Notes under the pieces: generated by a model
Databases searched by the model: none
Seen by the model: the letters and a program-made list of their open reading frames with translations, nothing else
Told to the model about the DNA's origin: nothing
Made by a program: the position numbers and the translations under genes
Part shown: positions 1-7,256 of the stretch, one piece after another
Numbering within the stretch: position 1 is the first letter of the stretch
Layout: each line of letters opens with the position of its first letter
Assembly (NCBI GenBank): GCA_026392155.1
Contig: JAPLCP010000134.1
Span: 1-37,703 of the forward strand
DNA: 37,703 bases
From: Armatimonadota bacterium
GTDB lineage: Bacteria; Armatimonadota; Armatimonadia; Armatimonadales; Armatimonadaceae
Reading direction: 5' to 3'

Positions 1-1
1 C

Positions 2-220
2 ACCGGCTCCGTCACTGTCTTTGACAGTACCAACCATGACTTCTTACGCAACCTACCCGCACAGATGCAAGCCGATAGCTCTGCCATCTTCATTTGGATC
101 GCCGATGCAGCATCTGAGCCACTTTTGGCGGCACTCCATGACTTTGGCGGAATGCTACTAAGAACATCACTTCCGAAGAGCAAGGTCGCTCTGTTAAAAG
201 AAACACTCGCAGCACCATAA
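2..220 (+). CDS. DUF1269-like membrane protein, C-terminal fragment
   Basis: This is the last 72 codons of a gene whose start lies before the window; the frame is open from base 2 to the TAA at 218-220. The visible part reads VTVFDSTNHDFLRNLPAQMQ, then a segment SSAIFIWIADAASEPLLAAL, then GGMLLRTSLPKSKVALLKE. This resembles the C-terminus of DUF1269 proteins, small membrane-associated proteins in which a 'D..F..EL...L.PGSSALF.LV' block precedes a 'GG.VL.TSL' block. The function of that family is unknown. The gene converges on the small-protein pair on the minus strand, 66 bases away. The family call rests on recalled motif layout only. Confidence 0.55.
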   Translation, partial: TGSVTVFDSTNHDFLRNLPAQMQADSSAIFIWIADAASEPLLAALHDFGGMLLRTSLPKSKVALLKETLAAP

Positions 221-286
221 CTTCCGAAAAGACAAATGCCAGACGAACTCTGGTACAGCCTCTGTCAGCTCATCGAGGTCTTGCCC

Positions 287-556
287 CTAGTGATAATGTT
301 TCTTCTCTTCCTCGGAAGGGTAAATCCCCTCGTACTCGGACACATCGTACTCCTGCCCACACCGCTCGCACTTGATGCACCGGTATCCCTCTTGCAGTGG
401 CTTCTTGGGCGCTGGAGATGGTGATGGGGCAGAGGCCGCACGCTCCCAGCATCGGCCCGTGGTAGCTCCCCAGGGCCGGGCGGCGATCAGACTCCCCAGC
501 CCCATAGAGGCCGCGACACCTAGCAGAGTTAAAGTGATTTTCTTTGGTCGGTTCAT
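287..556 (-). CDS. Small membrane-anchored Cys-rich protein (89 aa)
   Basis: The family is not recognised. The N-terminus MNRPKKITLTLLGVAASMGL is a short basic stretch followed by a hydrophobic segment, so it is a signal peptide or a single membrane anchor. After a Pro/Ser-rich linker (residues about 42-53) comes a small Cys cluster, YRCIKCERCGQEYDVSEYEG, with CxxC and CxxCG spacing like half of a zinc ribbon. The tail is acidic and ends in KKHYH. The ATG overlaps the TGA of the upstream small gene in an ATGA arrangement, so translation is probably coupled to it. Transcription most likely starts at the promoter at 754-782. The hydrophobic start and the exact gene junction argue that it is real. 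Confidence 0.6.
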   Translation of the reverse strand: MNRPKKITLTLLGVAASMGLGSLIAARPWGATTGRCWERAASAPSPSPAPKKPLQEGYRCIKCERCGQEYDVSEYEGIYPSEEEKKHYH

Positions 557-747
557 GGTTTCTCTGTCCTCTTGGCGGACTGGCTACAGGTATCGTCGTA
601 GATGCCTGCTTTATCGTAACAGTCTTTCATGAGAAAACGGTCAAGTAAACAAAGGGCCAGAAGCCCCGTCGCCAACCCTCCAATGCCACCGACGATGCAT
701 CGAAAGACATTGTAGGCTATATGTTTGGGCGCTTCATAATTTCCCAC
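553..747 (-). CDS. Small one-pass membrane protein (64 aa), GTG start
   Basis: The family is not recognised. The open frame continues upstream into the tRNA-Glu gene, but a strong promoter (TTGACA, 17 nt, GATAAT) sits at 754-782. The first usable start after it is GTG at 747-745, six bases after the -10 box, which implies a leaderless message. From that start the protein is 64 aa: a short polar N-terminus with EAPKHIAYNVF, one membrane segment (CIVGGIGGLATGLLALCLL), then a polar tail with DCYDKAGIYDDTC. The stop overlaps the ATG of the next small gene by 4 bp, so the two form a bicistronic unit, perhaps making partner membrane proteins. Confidence 0.55.
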   Translation of the reverse strand: MGNYEAPKHIAYNVFRCIVGGIGGLATGLLALCLLDRFLMKDCYDKAGIYDDTCSQSAKRTEKP

Positions 748-753
748 GACTTC

Positions 754-782
754 ATTATCGGAGGGAAGCCGAGGGCTGTCAA
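754..782 (-). promoter_or_regulatory. Promoter of the two small membrane-protein genes
   Basis: On the minus strand, TTGACA (782-777) is followed after 17 nt by GATAAT (759-754), nearly a perfect sigma70-type promoter. The -10 box ends six bases before the GTG at 747, so the predicted transcript begins at or next to the start codon. Confidence 0.75.
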
Positions 783-804
783 GCAAAACGCGAAGAGGAA
801 ACTC

Positions 805-838
805 AGAAAAACAAAAGCCTCCGCAGGATACGGAGGCT
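805..838 (-). terminator. Rho-independent terminator of the tRNA operon
   Basis: On the minus strand, AGCCTCCG, a 7-nt loop and CGGAGGCT form a perfect 8-bp stem directly followed by TTTTGTTTTT. It lies just after tRNA-Glu and before the next promoter, and so closes the tRNA transcript. Confidence 0.85.
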
Positions 839-840
839 GA

Positions 841-914
841 TAGCCCGTATGGGATTCGAACCCATGATCTCCTGGCTGAGAACCAGGCATCCTGGACCCC
901 TAGACGAACGGGCC
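841..914 (-). tRNA. tRNA-Glu (CTC)
   Basis: The minus strand folds as a complete cloverleaf. It has acceptor GGCCCGT against ACGGGCT, a D arm with TCGTCTAGGGGT, anticodon stem CCTGG/CCAGG with loop TTCTCAG (anticodon CTC, reading GAG), and a T arm with GGGTTCGAATCCC. The discriminator base is A and no CCA is encoded. It is the last gene of a three-tRNA operon. Confidence 0.93.
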
Positions 915-937
915 ACAAGTGTTTTGGGAAAAACACA

Positions 938-1011
938 CGGAGATGACGGGGCTCGAACCCGCGACCTCTGCCTTGACAGGGCAGCGCTCTAACCGACTGA
1001 GCTACACCTCC
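938..1011 (-). tRNA. tRNA-Asp (GTC)
   Basis: The cloverleaf is complete. Acceptor GGAGGTG pairs with CATCTCC (one G-U), the D arm holds TAGCTCAGTCGGTTAGA, the anticodon stem CTGCC/GGCAG closes loop CTGTCAA (anticodon GTC), and the T arm holds GGGTTCGAGCCCC. The discriminator is G, as expected for Asp. No CCA is encoded. Confidence 0.94.
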
Positions 1012-1041
1012 ACAAAACTACCAAACCGCTATCTTCTCAAA

Positions 1042-1113
1042 TGGGCGAAGAGGGATTTGAACCCCCGACCACCTGTTTGTAAGACAGGCGCTCTACCGCT
1101 GAGCTATTCGCCC
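1042..1113 (-). tRNA. tRNA-Val (TAC)
   Basis: Acceptor GGGCGAA pairs with TTCGCCC, the D arm holds TAGCTCAGCGGTAGAG, the anticodon stem CCTGT/ACAGG closes loop CTTACAA (anticodon TAC), and the T arm holds GGGGGTTCAAATCCC. The discriminator is A and no CCA is encoded. It is the first gene of the operon. Confidence 0.94.
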
Positions 1114-1132
1114 TCAAGCAGATGCAGGGGAG

Positions 1133-1161
1133 ATTGTAGCATGCAGAGACGGAGTTGTCAA
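1133..1161 (-). promoter_or_regulatory. Promoter of the Val-Asp-Glu tRNA operon
   Basis: On the minus strand, TTGACA (1161-1156) is followed after 17 nt by TACAAT (1138-1133), about 20 nt before tRNA-Val. This near-consensus promoter fits a stable-RNA operon. Confidence 0.85.
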
Positions 1162-1183
1162 GCTAGATTGCTCACCGCGCGAG

Positions 1184-1471
1184 TATAATCTTTTTGGGAG
1201 GTCGTTTCAATGGAGAGTACTTCGTCTTGGCAACTGCAGCAGGCCAAGCTCCTCACGTAGGCACAGCGGGTCAAGATCCGTGCCCAGGTCGCGCTCCAGA
1301 AAAAGAAGCTGGATACCGCGATTGTCTGGCTGGAGTCCTCGAGAAGCCGGCCTCACCTACCTACTTTCTAGCGCCTACGGCACGATGGATCCGCCGCAGT
1401 TTGACACGGCGATCTCGCTGCTGGAGCAGGCACAAGCGCTGGGCCACGAGCCAGGCAAGTCAGGCAAGTAA
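1184..1471 (+). pseudogene. Decayed short gene of unknown family
   Basis: A TATAAT (1184-1189), a GGGAGG ribosome site and an ATG at 1210 look like an intact gene start. The frame reads MESTSSWQLQQAKLLT and then hits TAG at 1258-1260. The same frame continues with a helical VKIRAQVALQKKKLDTAIVW. A +1 shift near 1335-1345 then joins a good C-terminus in the next frame (GLTYLLSSAYGTMDPPQFDT, then AISLLEQAQALGHE) that ends at TAA 1469-1471. Read across both lesions, it looks like a protein of about 85 aa inactivated by a nonsense mutation and a frameshift. A sequencing error could explain only one of the two. The family is not recognised. Confidence 0.5.
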
Positions 1472-1484
1472 GACGAAAATGCCG

Positions 1485-1490
1485 TACACT
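1485..1490 (+). promoter_or_regulatory. -10 box, leaderless-type start of the 1497 gene
   Basis: TACACT ends six bases before the ATG at 1497, and no Shine-Dalgarno site is visible. The spacing matches other leaderless-type starts in the window. No good -35 box is seen. Confidence 0.4.
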
Positions 1491-1496
1491 TAGAGC

Positions 1497-2336
1497 ATGT
1501 TACGTCTCTCTGTGATTACCGATGAGATTGCGCAGGACCTCTCCCACGCCCTCGCCGTTATGGCGGAGTATGGCCTCAAGGAAGCGGAGCTGCGCAATGT
1601 CTACGGCAAGTATATTGTGGATGCCGATGAAGAGCTACTCGTGCGTGTTGAGCAGGATCTAGCGGCAGCAGGCTTTACGGTCCCCTGTATTGATACCCCT
1701 CTGTATAAGTGCGCTCTGGGAGGCGCCGAAGAGGCCATGGGGGCTACGCACAATGCCCAGGAGCGCACTCTGGCCGACCAGCTCCCTCTGCTAGAGAAGA
1801 GTATCGCGCTGGCCAAGCGCTTCAACGCGCCCTACATCCGTATCTTTGCCTTCTGGAAGCGTGGGCCACTGACCCCGCAGATAGAGGACCAGATCGCCGA
1901 GGCACTCGCGCCTGCTTGTAAAGTGGCAGAAGCGGCGGGCGTGACGCTGCTCCTGGAGAACGAGCACGCGTGCTACTTAGGCACCGGGGCAGAGACAGCA
2001 CGCATGGTGGCGCGGCTAAACTCTCCCGCACTCAAGATGCTCTGGGATCCGGGCAATGCACTCTGCGCGGGCGAGCTGCCTTTCCCCACGGGCTGGGAGG
2101 CCGCCAAGCCCTACACCGCGCACATCCACGTCAAAGATGCCAAGCAGCTCGAAGACAACAAGCAGCAGTGGGTGGTGGTAGGCGAGGGAGATATTGACTT
2201 CAAGGGCCAGTTCGAGGCTCTTAAAACCAGTGGCTTCTCCGGCGTGATTGCGTTGGAGACACACTACAAGCACCCTGATGGCCCCGAGGCATCGTCGCGG
2301 CCCTGCCTGGAAGGAATGATCAAGCTATGTCGTTGA
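1497..2336 (+). CDS. Sugar phosphate isomerase/epimerase (AP endonuclease 2-like TIM barrel)
   Basis: The 279-aa protein belongs to the xylose isomerase-like TIM-barrel superfamily (sugar phosphate isomerases/epimerases such as IolE and hydroxypyruvate isomerase). Barrel strands end in the usual metal-site residues: Glu in LLLENEH (about 151-157), Asp in LWDPGNA (about 184-190), His in HIHVKD (about 210-215), and the final Glu in IALETHY (about 251-257). Members use a divalent metal to move a carbonyl group on sugars or sugar acids in the cytosol; the substrate here cannot be read from sequence. The start follows a -10-like box by 6 nt. The stop overlaps the next ORF by 10 bp, so the PPIase gene is probably co-transcribed, although the functions look unrelated. 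Confidence 0.8.
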   Translation: MLRLSVITDEIAQDLSHALAVMAEYGLKEAELRNVYGKYIVDADEELLVRVEQDLAAAGFTVPCIDTPLYKCALGGAEEAMGATHNAQERTLADQLPLLEKSIALAKRFNAPYIRIFAFWKRGPLTPQIEDQIAEALAPACKVAEAAGVTLLLENEHACYLGTGAETARMVARLNSPALKMLWDPGNALCAGELPFPTGWEAAKPYTAHIHVKDAKQLEDNKQQWVVVGEGDIDFKGQFEALKTSGFSGVIALETHYKHPDGPEASSRPCLEGMIKLCR

Positions 2337-3859
2337 TGGGAATGAAGCAGCGGATTCAGAAGTTCGCGATCCCGGTGAGTATCGTGATTGCTGTCAGTAT
2401 GCTGGCAGGCACCTTCATGAGCATGGGGCGGACTCCCGCAACCTCGCGCGCTCGTCAAGAGGCGCAGGCAGAGGTCAGTGTCGCCAAAGTGGGAACCGTG
2501 GATGTTAGCCAGCGCATGCTGGATCGCCTGGTAGATCAGCAGGTGCAGCAGTTTGCCATGTTCGGAATGCCCAAGCCGCCCGCCGAAGCGCTCGATAGCT
2601 ACCGGCTCCAAGCCATTGAAGGAATCAAGTCCCAGCAGGCCCTTGTCGCGGCGGCCCAGAAAGCCGGGCTCAGTGTCAGCGAGGACGAGCTGAAAAAAGG
2701 CATTGATGATGTCTGGGATAAGCAGGGACGAGCCAGTATCGCGCAGCAGCTCAACCTCGATCCTAAAGCAAGTGACAAAGAGATCTCCGCCGAGCTTACC
2801 AAGCAGGGAGCCAATGTGAGTGTCGAGAGTCTCAAGCAGCAGCTTATTGTGCCTGATGCGGTTAAGATAAAGCTCTACAACGACAAGCTCACCAAGCTCC
2901 AAGCCGATAAAGTGACCCTGCAAACCTACAAAGTGCGCCATATCTTGGTCAAATGGGATGGCAAGACGACCACGGAGGCCGCCGCTAAGACCAAGGCCGA
3001 GAAACTTCTCGCCGAGGTCAAGGCAACCCCCACCAAGTTCGCCGCTATCGCCAAGGCCAATAGCGACGATCCCGGCTCAAAAGACAAGGGTGGGCTCTAC
3101 GAGTGGAAAAAAGAAGAGCTTGCAGGCCTCGTTCCCGAGTTTAAAGCCGCCGTGGAGAAGCTCAAGGCGGGTGAGACCACCCCTGAGCTCGTGCGCCATG
3201 CTGATGCCAAGGGGCAGGGCTATAACGGCTTCCATATCATCCATCTGGATGCGATAGATCAGGCTGGCCCCGAAAAGCGTGAGGAGGCCGCCAAGGGTGA
3301 GATAACCAAGCTCGTGGATGCAGCGGCACCGGGCATCAAAGTAGATCTTCTTGCTCCTGGTCTCCTGGCCGCGAAGCTGGTTCAGGATGGCTCCAAAGAC
3401 CCGAAAAAGCCCAACGAGAAGCTCCTGACGCAAGCACTCGCAGAACTGGACAAGATCAAGCCGGAGGACGACACCACAGGATCGGTGCTCCTGCGAAAGG
3501 CGACGGTTTTCGAGACTCTCAAGCAGCCGGAGAAAGCTATTGTGGCTCTGGAAGAAGCGGTTAAGAACAACGATAAAGTCGAGACCCGGATTCGCTTGGC
3601 GACCCTTCTGGTAGACAAAGCCAACAAGCCCGAAGCGATCAAGCAGCTTGCCTCAGCAGAGAAACTAGCCCTCCCTGAGCCTCAGATCTGGATGCAGCTA
3701 AGCCAGCTCTATACCAGAGCAGGCGATAAAGAGGCGGCAACCCGCACGATGCTGAAAAACCAGGAGTACACTCTGCGCCAGCAGCAGCTCATGGCCAAGG
3801 AGCAAGCCGCTAAGTCCGGGGGGATCAAGCTCCCTGGCGCTGAGCCTGAGAAAAAGTGA
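2327..3859 (+). CDS. Parvulin-type peptidyl-prolyl isomerase with TPR-like C-terminus
   Basis: The 510-aa protein is predicted to be anchored or exported. Residues about 13-33 (FAIPVSIVIAVSMLAGTFMS) are an uncleaved anchor or signal peptide. A SurA/PpiD-like helical chaperone region follows (about 45-195). A PPIC rotamase domain covers about 202-308 (VRHILVKWDG, SDDPGSKDKGGLYEW, and a G-F-H-I-I-H-L ending). Residues about 360-490 are helical repeats of TPR type (AIVALEEAVKNNDKVETRIR, then YTRAGDKEAATRTM). The tail is Lys/Pro-rich. Known relatives (PrsA, PpiD, SurA) fold or chaperone exported proteins, and the TPR part may bind partners. ATG 2327 overlaps the previous gene by 10 bp; two further in-frame Met codons follow within six residues. 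The stop overlaps the rsmI GTG in a GTGA junction. Confidence 0.85.
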   Translation: MSLMGMKQRIQKFAIPVSIVIAVSMLAGTFMSMGRTPATSRARQEAQAEVSVAKVGTVDVSQRMLDRLVDQQVQQFAMFGMPKPPAEALDSYRLQAIEGIKSQQALVAAAQKAGLSVSEDELKKGIDDVWDKQGRASIAQQLNLDPKASDKEISAELTKQGANVSVESLKQQLIVPDAVKIKLYNDKLTKLQADKVTLQTYKVRHILVKWDGKTTTEAAAKTKAEKLLAEVKATPTKFAAIAKANSDDPGSKDKGGLYEWKKEELAGLVPEFKAAVEKLKAGETTPELVRHADAKGQGYNGFHIIHLDAIDQAGPEKREEAAKGEITKLVDAAAPGIKVDLLAPGLLAAKLVQDGSKDPKKPNEKLLTQALAELDKIKPEDDTTGSVLLRKATVFETLKQPEKAIVALEEAVKNNDKVETRIRLATLLVDKANKPEAIKQLASAEKLALPEPQIWMQLSQLYTRAGDKEAATRTMLKNQEYTLRQQQLMAKEQAAKSGGIKLPGAEPEKK

Positions 3860-4698
3860 GTGCCGGAGTCCTCTACCTGATCGCTACCCCGATTGGGAAC
3901 TTAGAGGACATCACGGCCCGCGCTCTTCGGCTCCTGCGTGAGGTGGATGTTATCGCGGCGGAGGACACACGGGTCACCCGCAAGCTTCTCGCGCACTTTG
4001 ACATCCACACGCCTCTGATCTCCTACCACGCGCACTCATCGGCAGGGCGGCAAGATGCTCTGGTAAGCCGCTTGCTTGCCGGAGAGTCCGTGGCTGTGGT
4101 CTCCGATGCGGGCACGCCTTGCATCTCGGATCCGGGCGCAGAGCTGGTGGCAGAAGTAGCCGCCGCCGGAGTTCGCATTGACCCGATCCCCGGAGCCAGC
4201 GCGCCCCTCTGCGCTTTGATTGCCTCGGGGCTGCCCACGGGGCGCTTTGTCTTCGAGGGTTTTCTCCCGCGCACCAAGCCCGACTTCCGCGAGCGCGTGC
4301 GCCAGCTTGCCAAAGAAGAGCGCACGACGGTGCTCTTTGAAGCCCCGCCCCGCCTGATCGAGACGCTCAAAGCGCTGGCGAGTGCGTGCGGCGACGACCG
4401 CCCCGCCTCCGTGGGGCGCGAGCTGACTAAGAAGTTCGAGGAGCACGTCCGCGGCTCTCTCGCCGAGGTTATCGCACACTTTCAAGAGACACCCCCGCGT
4501 GGTGAGTGCGTGATCGTGGTGGGAGGTGCATCGCCCCAGCCTGAGGAAGCACCCAACCCAGACGCTCTGCTCCTCAAGGCCCTCGCCGATGGCAGCTCCC
4601 CCAAAGACGCCGCCCGAAGTGTCTCTGTCGCTACCGGGCTTGCCAAGAACGCCCTCTACCAGCGCGTGCTGGAGCTACGGGATCAAGACCCCACGTAG
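3856..4698 (+). CDS. rsmI: 16S rRNA (cytidine-1402-2'-O)-methyltransferase
   Basis: The 280-aa tetrapyrrole-methylase-fold enzyme uses SAM to 2'-O-methylate C1402 in the ribosomal P site. The family signatures are intact: LYLIATPIGNLEDIT (6-20), AAEDTRVTRKLL (34-45), SYHAHS (56-61), VVSDAGTPCISDPG (81-94) and PGASAP. The usual small C-terminal helical domain is present. The start is GTG at 3856, overlapping the PPIase stop as GTGA, which suggests translational coupling. The 3' end overlaps the convergent PHP gene by 16 bp, so both stop codons lie inside the other gene. Confidence 0.95.
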   Translation: MSAGVLYLIATPIGNLEDITARALRLLREVDVIAAEDTRVTRKLLAHFDIHTPLISYHAHSSAGRQDALVSRLLAGESVAVVSDAGTPCISDPGAELVAEVAAAGVRIDPIPGASAPLCALIASGLPTGRFVFEGFLPRTKPDFRERVRQLAKEERTTVLFEAPPRLIETLKALASACGDDRPASVGRELTKKFEEHVRGSLAEVIAHFQETPPRGECVIVVGGASPQPEEAPNPDALLLKALADGSSPKDAARSVSVATGLAKNALYQRVLELRDQDPT

Positions 4699-5975
4699 AT
4701 CGGGTTGGTAAAGGCCCACGGCCGCGCCCCGACAAAAAGCGGCCCACGCTGTGCCCCGACGAGGTAGGCTTCGATCCGATAGGCACCGGGCTTGTCGGCG
4801 ACATAGCTCAGGCTCCCTTTGCCCGCCGCCACAATGCCCTCTCCGGCCCTGTAGAGCCGCAGAAGCGCCGTCTCCGGCCCCGTCGCGATCAACATCGAGC
4901 CTAGCGGGGCATCGTCGCCCATGATGGCCCTCCTCCCCCCTGCCCCCCGGGTACCCTCTGGGTGCCAATCCTGGGAGGCAGGATTGGGAGAGGGGGAGAG
5001 AGTTGCGGAGAAGTCGAGGGCTATTTCCCCGAGGCAGTCGTAGGCGAAGTAGCAGTGCCCGGCGCGGAGGGCCTGGTGAACCGCCAAGATTTCCCCCCTC
5101 CTTCCCTCTCCTCCCAGGATTGGCACCCAGAGGGTACCCGGGGGCTGGGGGAGGAGGGCATGGGTGGTCACGGCTCGAAACGAGTTTTCGTAGCTGGGGA
5201 GGGGGTGCTTCTTCTTGCCGATCTTCATGAGCGCGTGGGCATCGAGTGCGCCGAGCCCAATCTGCTTCTTGCCCTGCGCCAGTAAGCGATCCCAGCTCGC
5301 CAGCGAGGCGTCGGGGCGGGTGCAGATCGCCCTGAGCACGGCCAGCTCGCCTTTGAGCTTCCAGAGCGGCAGGAGCCAGGCCAGCGAGAGCAGGTTGATG
5401 TGCTCGCGCGCCACGGTCGAGAGGTTCAGCGCCTCTAACCCCTCACAGCCCGTGGCGTCCCAGGCGTCCCAGGGGTGCTTCATGTCATCGGGGAGGGAGA
5501 CCAGCGGGAGTCCCCCGGCGGCCAGAATCGCGTCTATGGCGACTTGTGGGTCTTGCCCCGGCGCGAACTCGAAGTCACCCGGTAGGTCCAGCGCGAGAAG
5601 AAATGCGCCGCCTTTTACGGTAATCTCGTCGCCCACAATCAGAAACGGAGTCTGCCCCGCGTAGCGCTCCTCCAAGCCATCGGCCTTGGGGCGCATGGTG
5701 TTGTGGTCGGTGAGGAGCACGAAGTCCACACCCGCTGCCTTGGCAGCCTCCATCACTTCTTCGATGGTGCCCGCGCCATCGGAGTAGGTGCAGGTGTGGA
5801 CATGGAGGGCGCCGCGAAGGCAACCTCCCCCCGCCGCTGAGACGGCGACCCCCTCCGGCTTCGCGAAGGGGGTTAGGGGTTGCCATAAGAAACGCCCGGC
5901 GAGCGCGTCCCAGAACCCACGTGCGCCCAACACGGTGGTGGCGATTCGGAGCTTAGTGCGAAGCGATGAGGCCAT
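4683..5975 (-). CDS. PHP-domain metal-dependent phosphoesterase with three repeat-encoded inserts
   Basis: This is a PHP-superfamily protein of about 430 aa. Metal-site motifs are ALHVHTCTYSDG (57-68) and LLTDHNTM (88-95), then a GDEIT motif near 118, SLPDDMKHPWDAWD and GALDAHAL. PHP enzymes hydrolyse phosphoesters; the substrate is unknown. The ATG at 5975 is preferred over an in-frame TTG three codons upstream. Three stretches look alien and low-complexity, and coincide with palindromic DNA: residues about 31-52 (element F), about 272-294 (element B, containing PPGTLWVPILGG) and about 325-349 (element A, containing SQDWHPEGTRGAGG). The frame stays open through all three. The C-terminal part forms a beta-rich domain (SYVADKPGAYRIEAYLVG). 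Whether the protein is still active is unknown. Confidence 0.75.
   Translation of the reverse strand: MASSLRTKLRIATTVLGARGFWDALAGRFLWQPLTPFAKPEGVAVSAAGGGCLRGALHVHTCTYSDGAGTIEEVMEAAKAAGVDFVLLTDHNTMRPKADGLEERYAGQTPFLIVGDEITVKGGAFLLALDLPGDFEFAPGQDPQVAIDAILAAGGLPLVSLPDDMKHPWDAWDATGCEGLEALNLSTVAREHINLLSLAWLLPLWKLKGELAVLRAICTRPDASLASWDRLLAQGKKQIGLGALDAHALMKIGKKKHPLPSYENSFRAVTTHALLPQPPGTLWVPILGGEGRRGEILAVHQALRAGHCYFAYDCLGEIALDFSATLSPSPNPASQDWHPEGTRGAGGRRAIMGDDAPLGSMLIATGPETALLRLYRAGEGIVAAGKGSLSYVADKPGAYRIEAYLVGAQRGPLFVGARPWAFTNPIYVGS
4928..5000 (-). repeat. Palindromic element copy A, inside the PHP gene
   Basis: Read on the minus strand, this is a C-rich/CCCAG arm, the core CACCCAGAGGGTACCCGG (4964-4947) and a G-rich GGGGGGAGGAGGG arm. 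The orientation is the same as the gene. It encodes QDWHPEGTRGAGG-like residues without a stop. Confidence 0.8.
5092..5160 (+). repeat. Palindromic element copy B, inside the PHP gene (opposite orientation)
   Basis: This has the same core as copy A, CACCCAGAGGGTACCCGG (5124-5141), flanked by CTCCTCCCAGGATTGG and by GGGGCTGGGGGAGGAGGG. It is inverted relative to copy A and to the PHP gene, yet the antisense reading (PPGTLWVPILGG) is also open. Confidence 0.8.
5819..5884. repeat. Nested palindromic element F, inside the PHP gene
   Basis: The ends are GGCAACC and GGTTGCC. Inside are a CCGCCG...CGGCG hairpin and a CCCCCT...AAGGGGG hairpin followed by TTAGGGG. It encodes the alien N-terminal stretch QPLTPFAKPEGVAVSAAGGG just before the PHP motif. 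It is not the same sequence as A-C but has the same style, and it shares the AGGGGGTTAGGGG-like flank with element E. Confidence 0.6.
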
Positions 5976-5987
5976 AAAAAACAAATT

Positions 5988-6034
5988 CCCACCCCCTTTT
6001 TGGTTCCCCCGTTGGACGGGGGCTAGGGGGTGGG
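5988..6034. repeat. Nested palindromic element E between PHP and Gfo/Idh genes
   Basis: The outer 10-bp arms CCCACCCCCT (5988-5997) and AGGGGGTGGG (6025-6034) are perfect inverted repeats. They enclose a second hairpin, CCCCCG, TTGGA, CGGGGG. The same CCCCCG(G)TTGGA(G)CGGGGG hairpin recurs at 32085-32105. Confidence 0.7.
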
Positions 6035-6050
6035 CAATGGGGGAGGAGGG

Positions 6051-7127
6051 CTAGAACGTCACCGTCTGGCCGGTCTCGCTAGACTTGTAGATCGCCTCCA
6101 GAACCTCAGAAACGACGCAGGCTTGCTCGGGGGTGACGATCAGCTTGCCGTTGCCGCGAACCGCCTCGATCCAGACACGAGCCTCGACATCCTCGGCCTT
6201 CGATGAGGCACCGTCGTAGAATGCGACCCCACCTGCATCGGTCTGAACCTTGGTGTCGTAGAGGCGCGAGTGGTGCTCGCCGTTGATCCAGAGGCCGCCG
6301 TTCATGTCCGAGCCCGCCTCGGTGCCAAAGAGCGTACACTTGGCCTCGCCTGCCTCGCGGACATTGAGCGCCCAGCTGGACTCTAGGTAGATGGTCGCGC
6401 CGTTCTTGAGCTTGATAAAGCCAAAGGCGCTGTCCTCAACCGTGTACTCCTTCGGGTTCCACGGGCCCCAGGCATTGGCGGCGTTCTCGCGGTCGGCCAG
6501 CTTGCGGAAGACCGAGCCGGTCACCGATGCCACTTCATAGTTGCCCATCAGCCAGAGCGTGAGGTCGAGTGCGTGGGTGCCGATGTCGATCAGCGGTCCG
6601 CCGCCCTGCTTCTCTTCGTCCAAAAAGACACCCCAGGTCGGGACGGCGCGGCGACGAACCGCGTGGGCCTTGGCCATGTAGATCTCGCCCAGCTCACCGG
6701 CATCGATGCGCTGCTTGAGGGCCTGGCTGTCGGCGCGGTAGCGGGACTGGTAGCCAATGGTGAGCAGCTTGCCGCTCTTCTTGGCCGCTGCGACCATCGC
6801 GCGGGCACCATCGGCGGTCTTGGCCATGGGCTTCTCGCACATCACGTTAAGACCGGACTCTAGCGCCGCGATTGCGATCTCATGGTGCGAGCTATTGGGC
6901 GTGCAGACATGCACAGCATCCAGGCCACCCGCATTGATCAGCTCGGTGTAGTCTGTGTAGGTCTTAGCACCCGCTGTACCGTACTCTTGGGCAGCTTTCT
7001 CCGCCTTCTCACCCACAATGTCGCAGAACGCGACCATCTCGACACCTGGCACCGTCTTGAGGCTAGGCATGTGCTTGCCATTGGCAATTCCGCCGCAGCC
7101 GATAATTCCAACTTTGGTAGTGGACAT
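6051..7127 (-). CDS. Gfo/Idh/MocA-family NAD(P)-dependent sugar dehydrogenase
   Basis: This 358-aa oxidoreductase is predicted to be cytosolic. The N-terminal Rossmann motif is VGIIGCGGIANGKHMPSL (6-23), the family Lys-Pro motif is in MCEKPMAKT, and the C-terminal half has the usual GPLIDIGTHALDLTLWLMG block with the catalytic Asp/His pair. Members oxidise or epimerise sugars, inositols or related ring alcohols with NAD(P); the substrate is not predictable here. ATG 7127 is preferred to an upstream in-frame codon at 7169 because GGGGAGAAT sits just before it. It lies between the PHP gene and the GH51 gene on the same strand, which loosely suggests carbohydrate metabolism. Confidence 0.9.
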   Translation of the reverse strand: MSTTKVGIIGCGGIANGKHMPSLKTVPGVEMVAFCDIVGEKAEKAAQEYGTAGAKTYTDYTELINAGGLDAVHVCTPNSSHHEIAIAALESGLNVMCEKPMAKTADGARAMVAAAKKSGKLLTIGYQSRYRADSQALKQRIDAGELGEIYMAKAHAVRRRAVPTWGVFLDEEKQGGGPLIDIGTHALDLTLWLMGNYEVASVTGSVFRKLADRENAANAWGPWNPKEYTVEDSAFGFIKLKNGATIYLESSWALNVREAGEAKCTLFGTEAGSDMNGGLWINGEHHSRLYDTKVQTDAGGVAFYDGASSKAEDVEARVWIEAVRGNGKLIVTPEQACVVSEVLEAIYKSSETGQTVTF

Positions 7128-7256
7128 AGATTCTCCCCGAATTTTTTTGATGTTTCCACGCGACGACAACGCCGCGCACGTTATCGCCTATGGTACCCAG
7201 AAAAAATTCGCTTGGCTACCCCGTAAAACTAACTCTCCCAGACTCTGGTAAACAGC

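Noticed and set aside
2264-2941. 225-codon open frame on the minus strand opposite the PPIase gene
   Set aside because: It lies antisense to two clearly conserved genes and its translation is His/Leu-rich with no recognisable domain; it is a shadow of GC-rich codon use.
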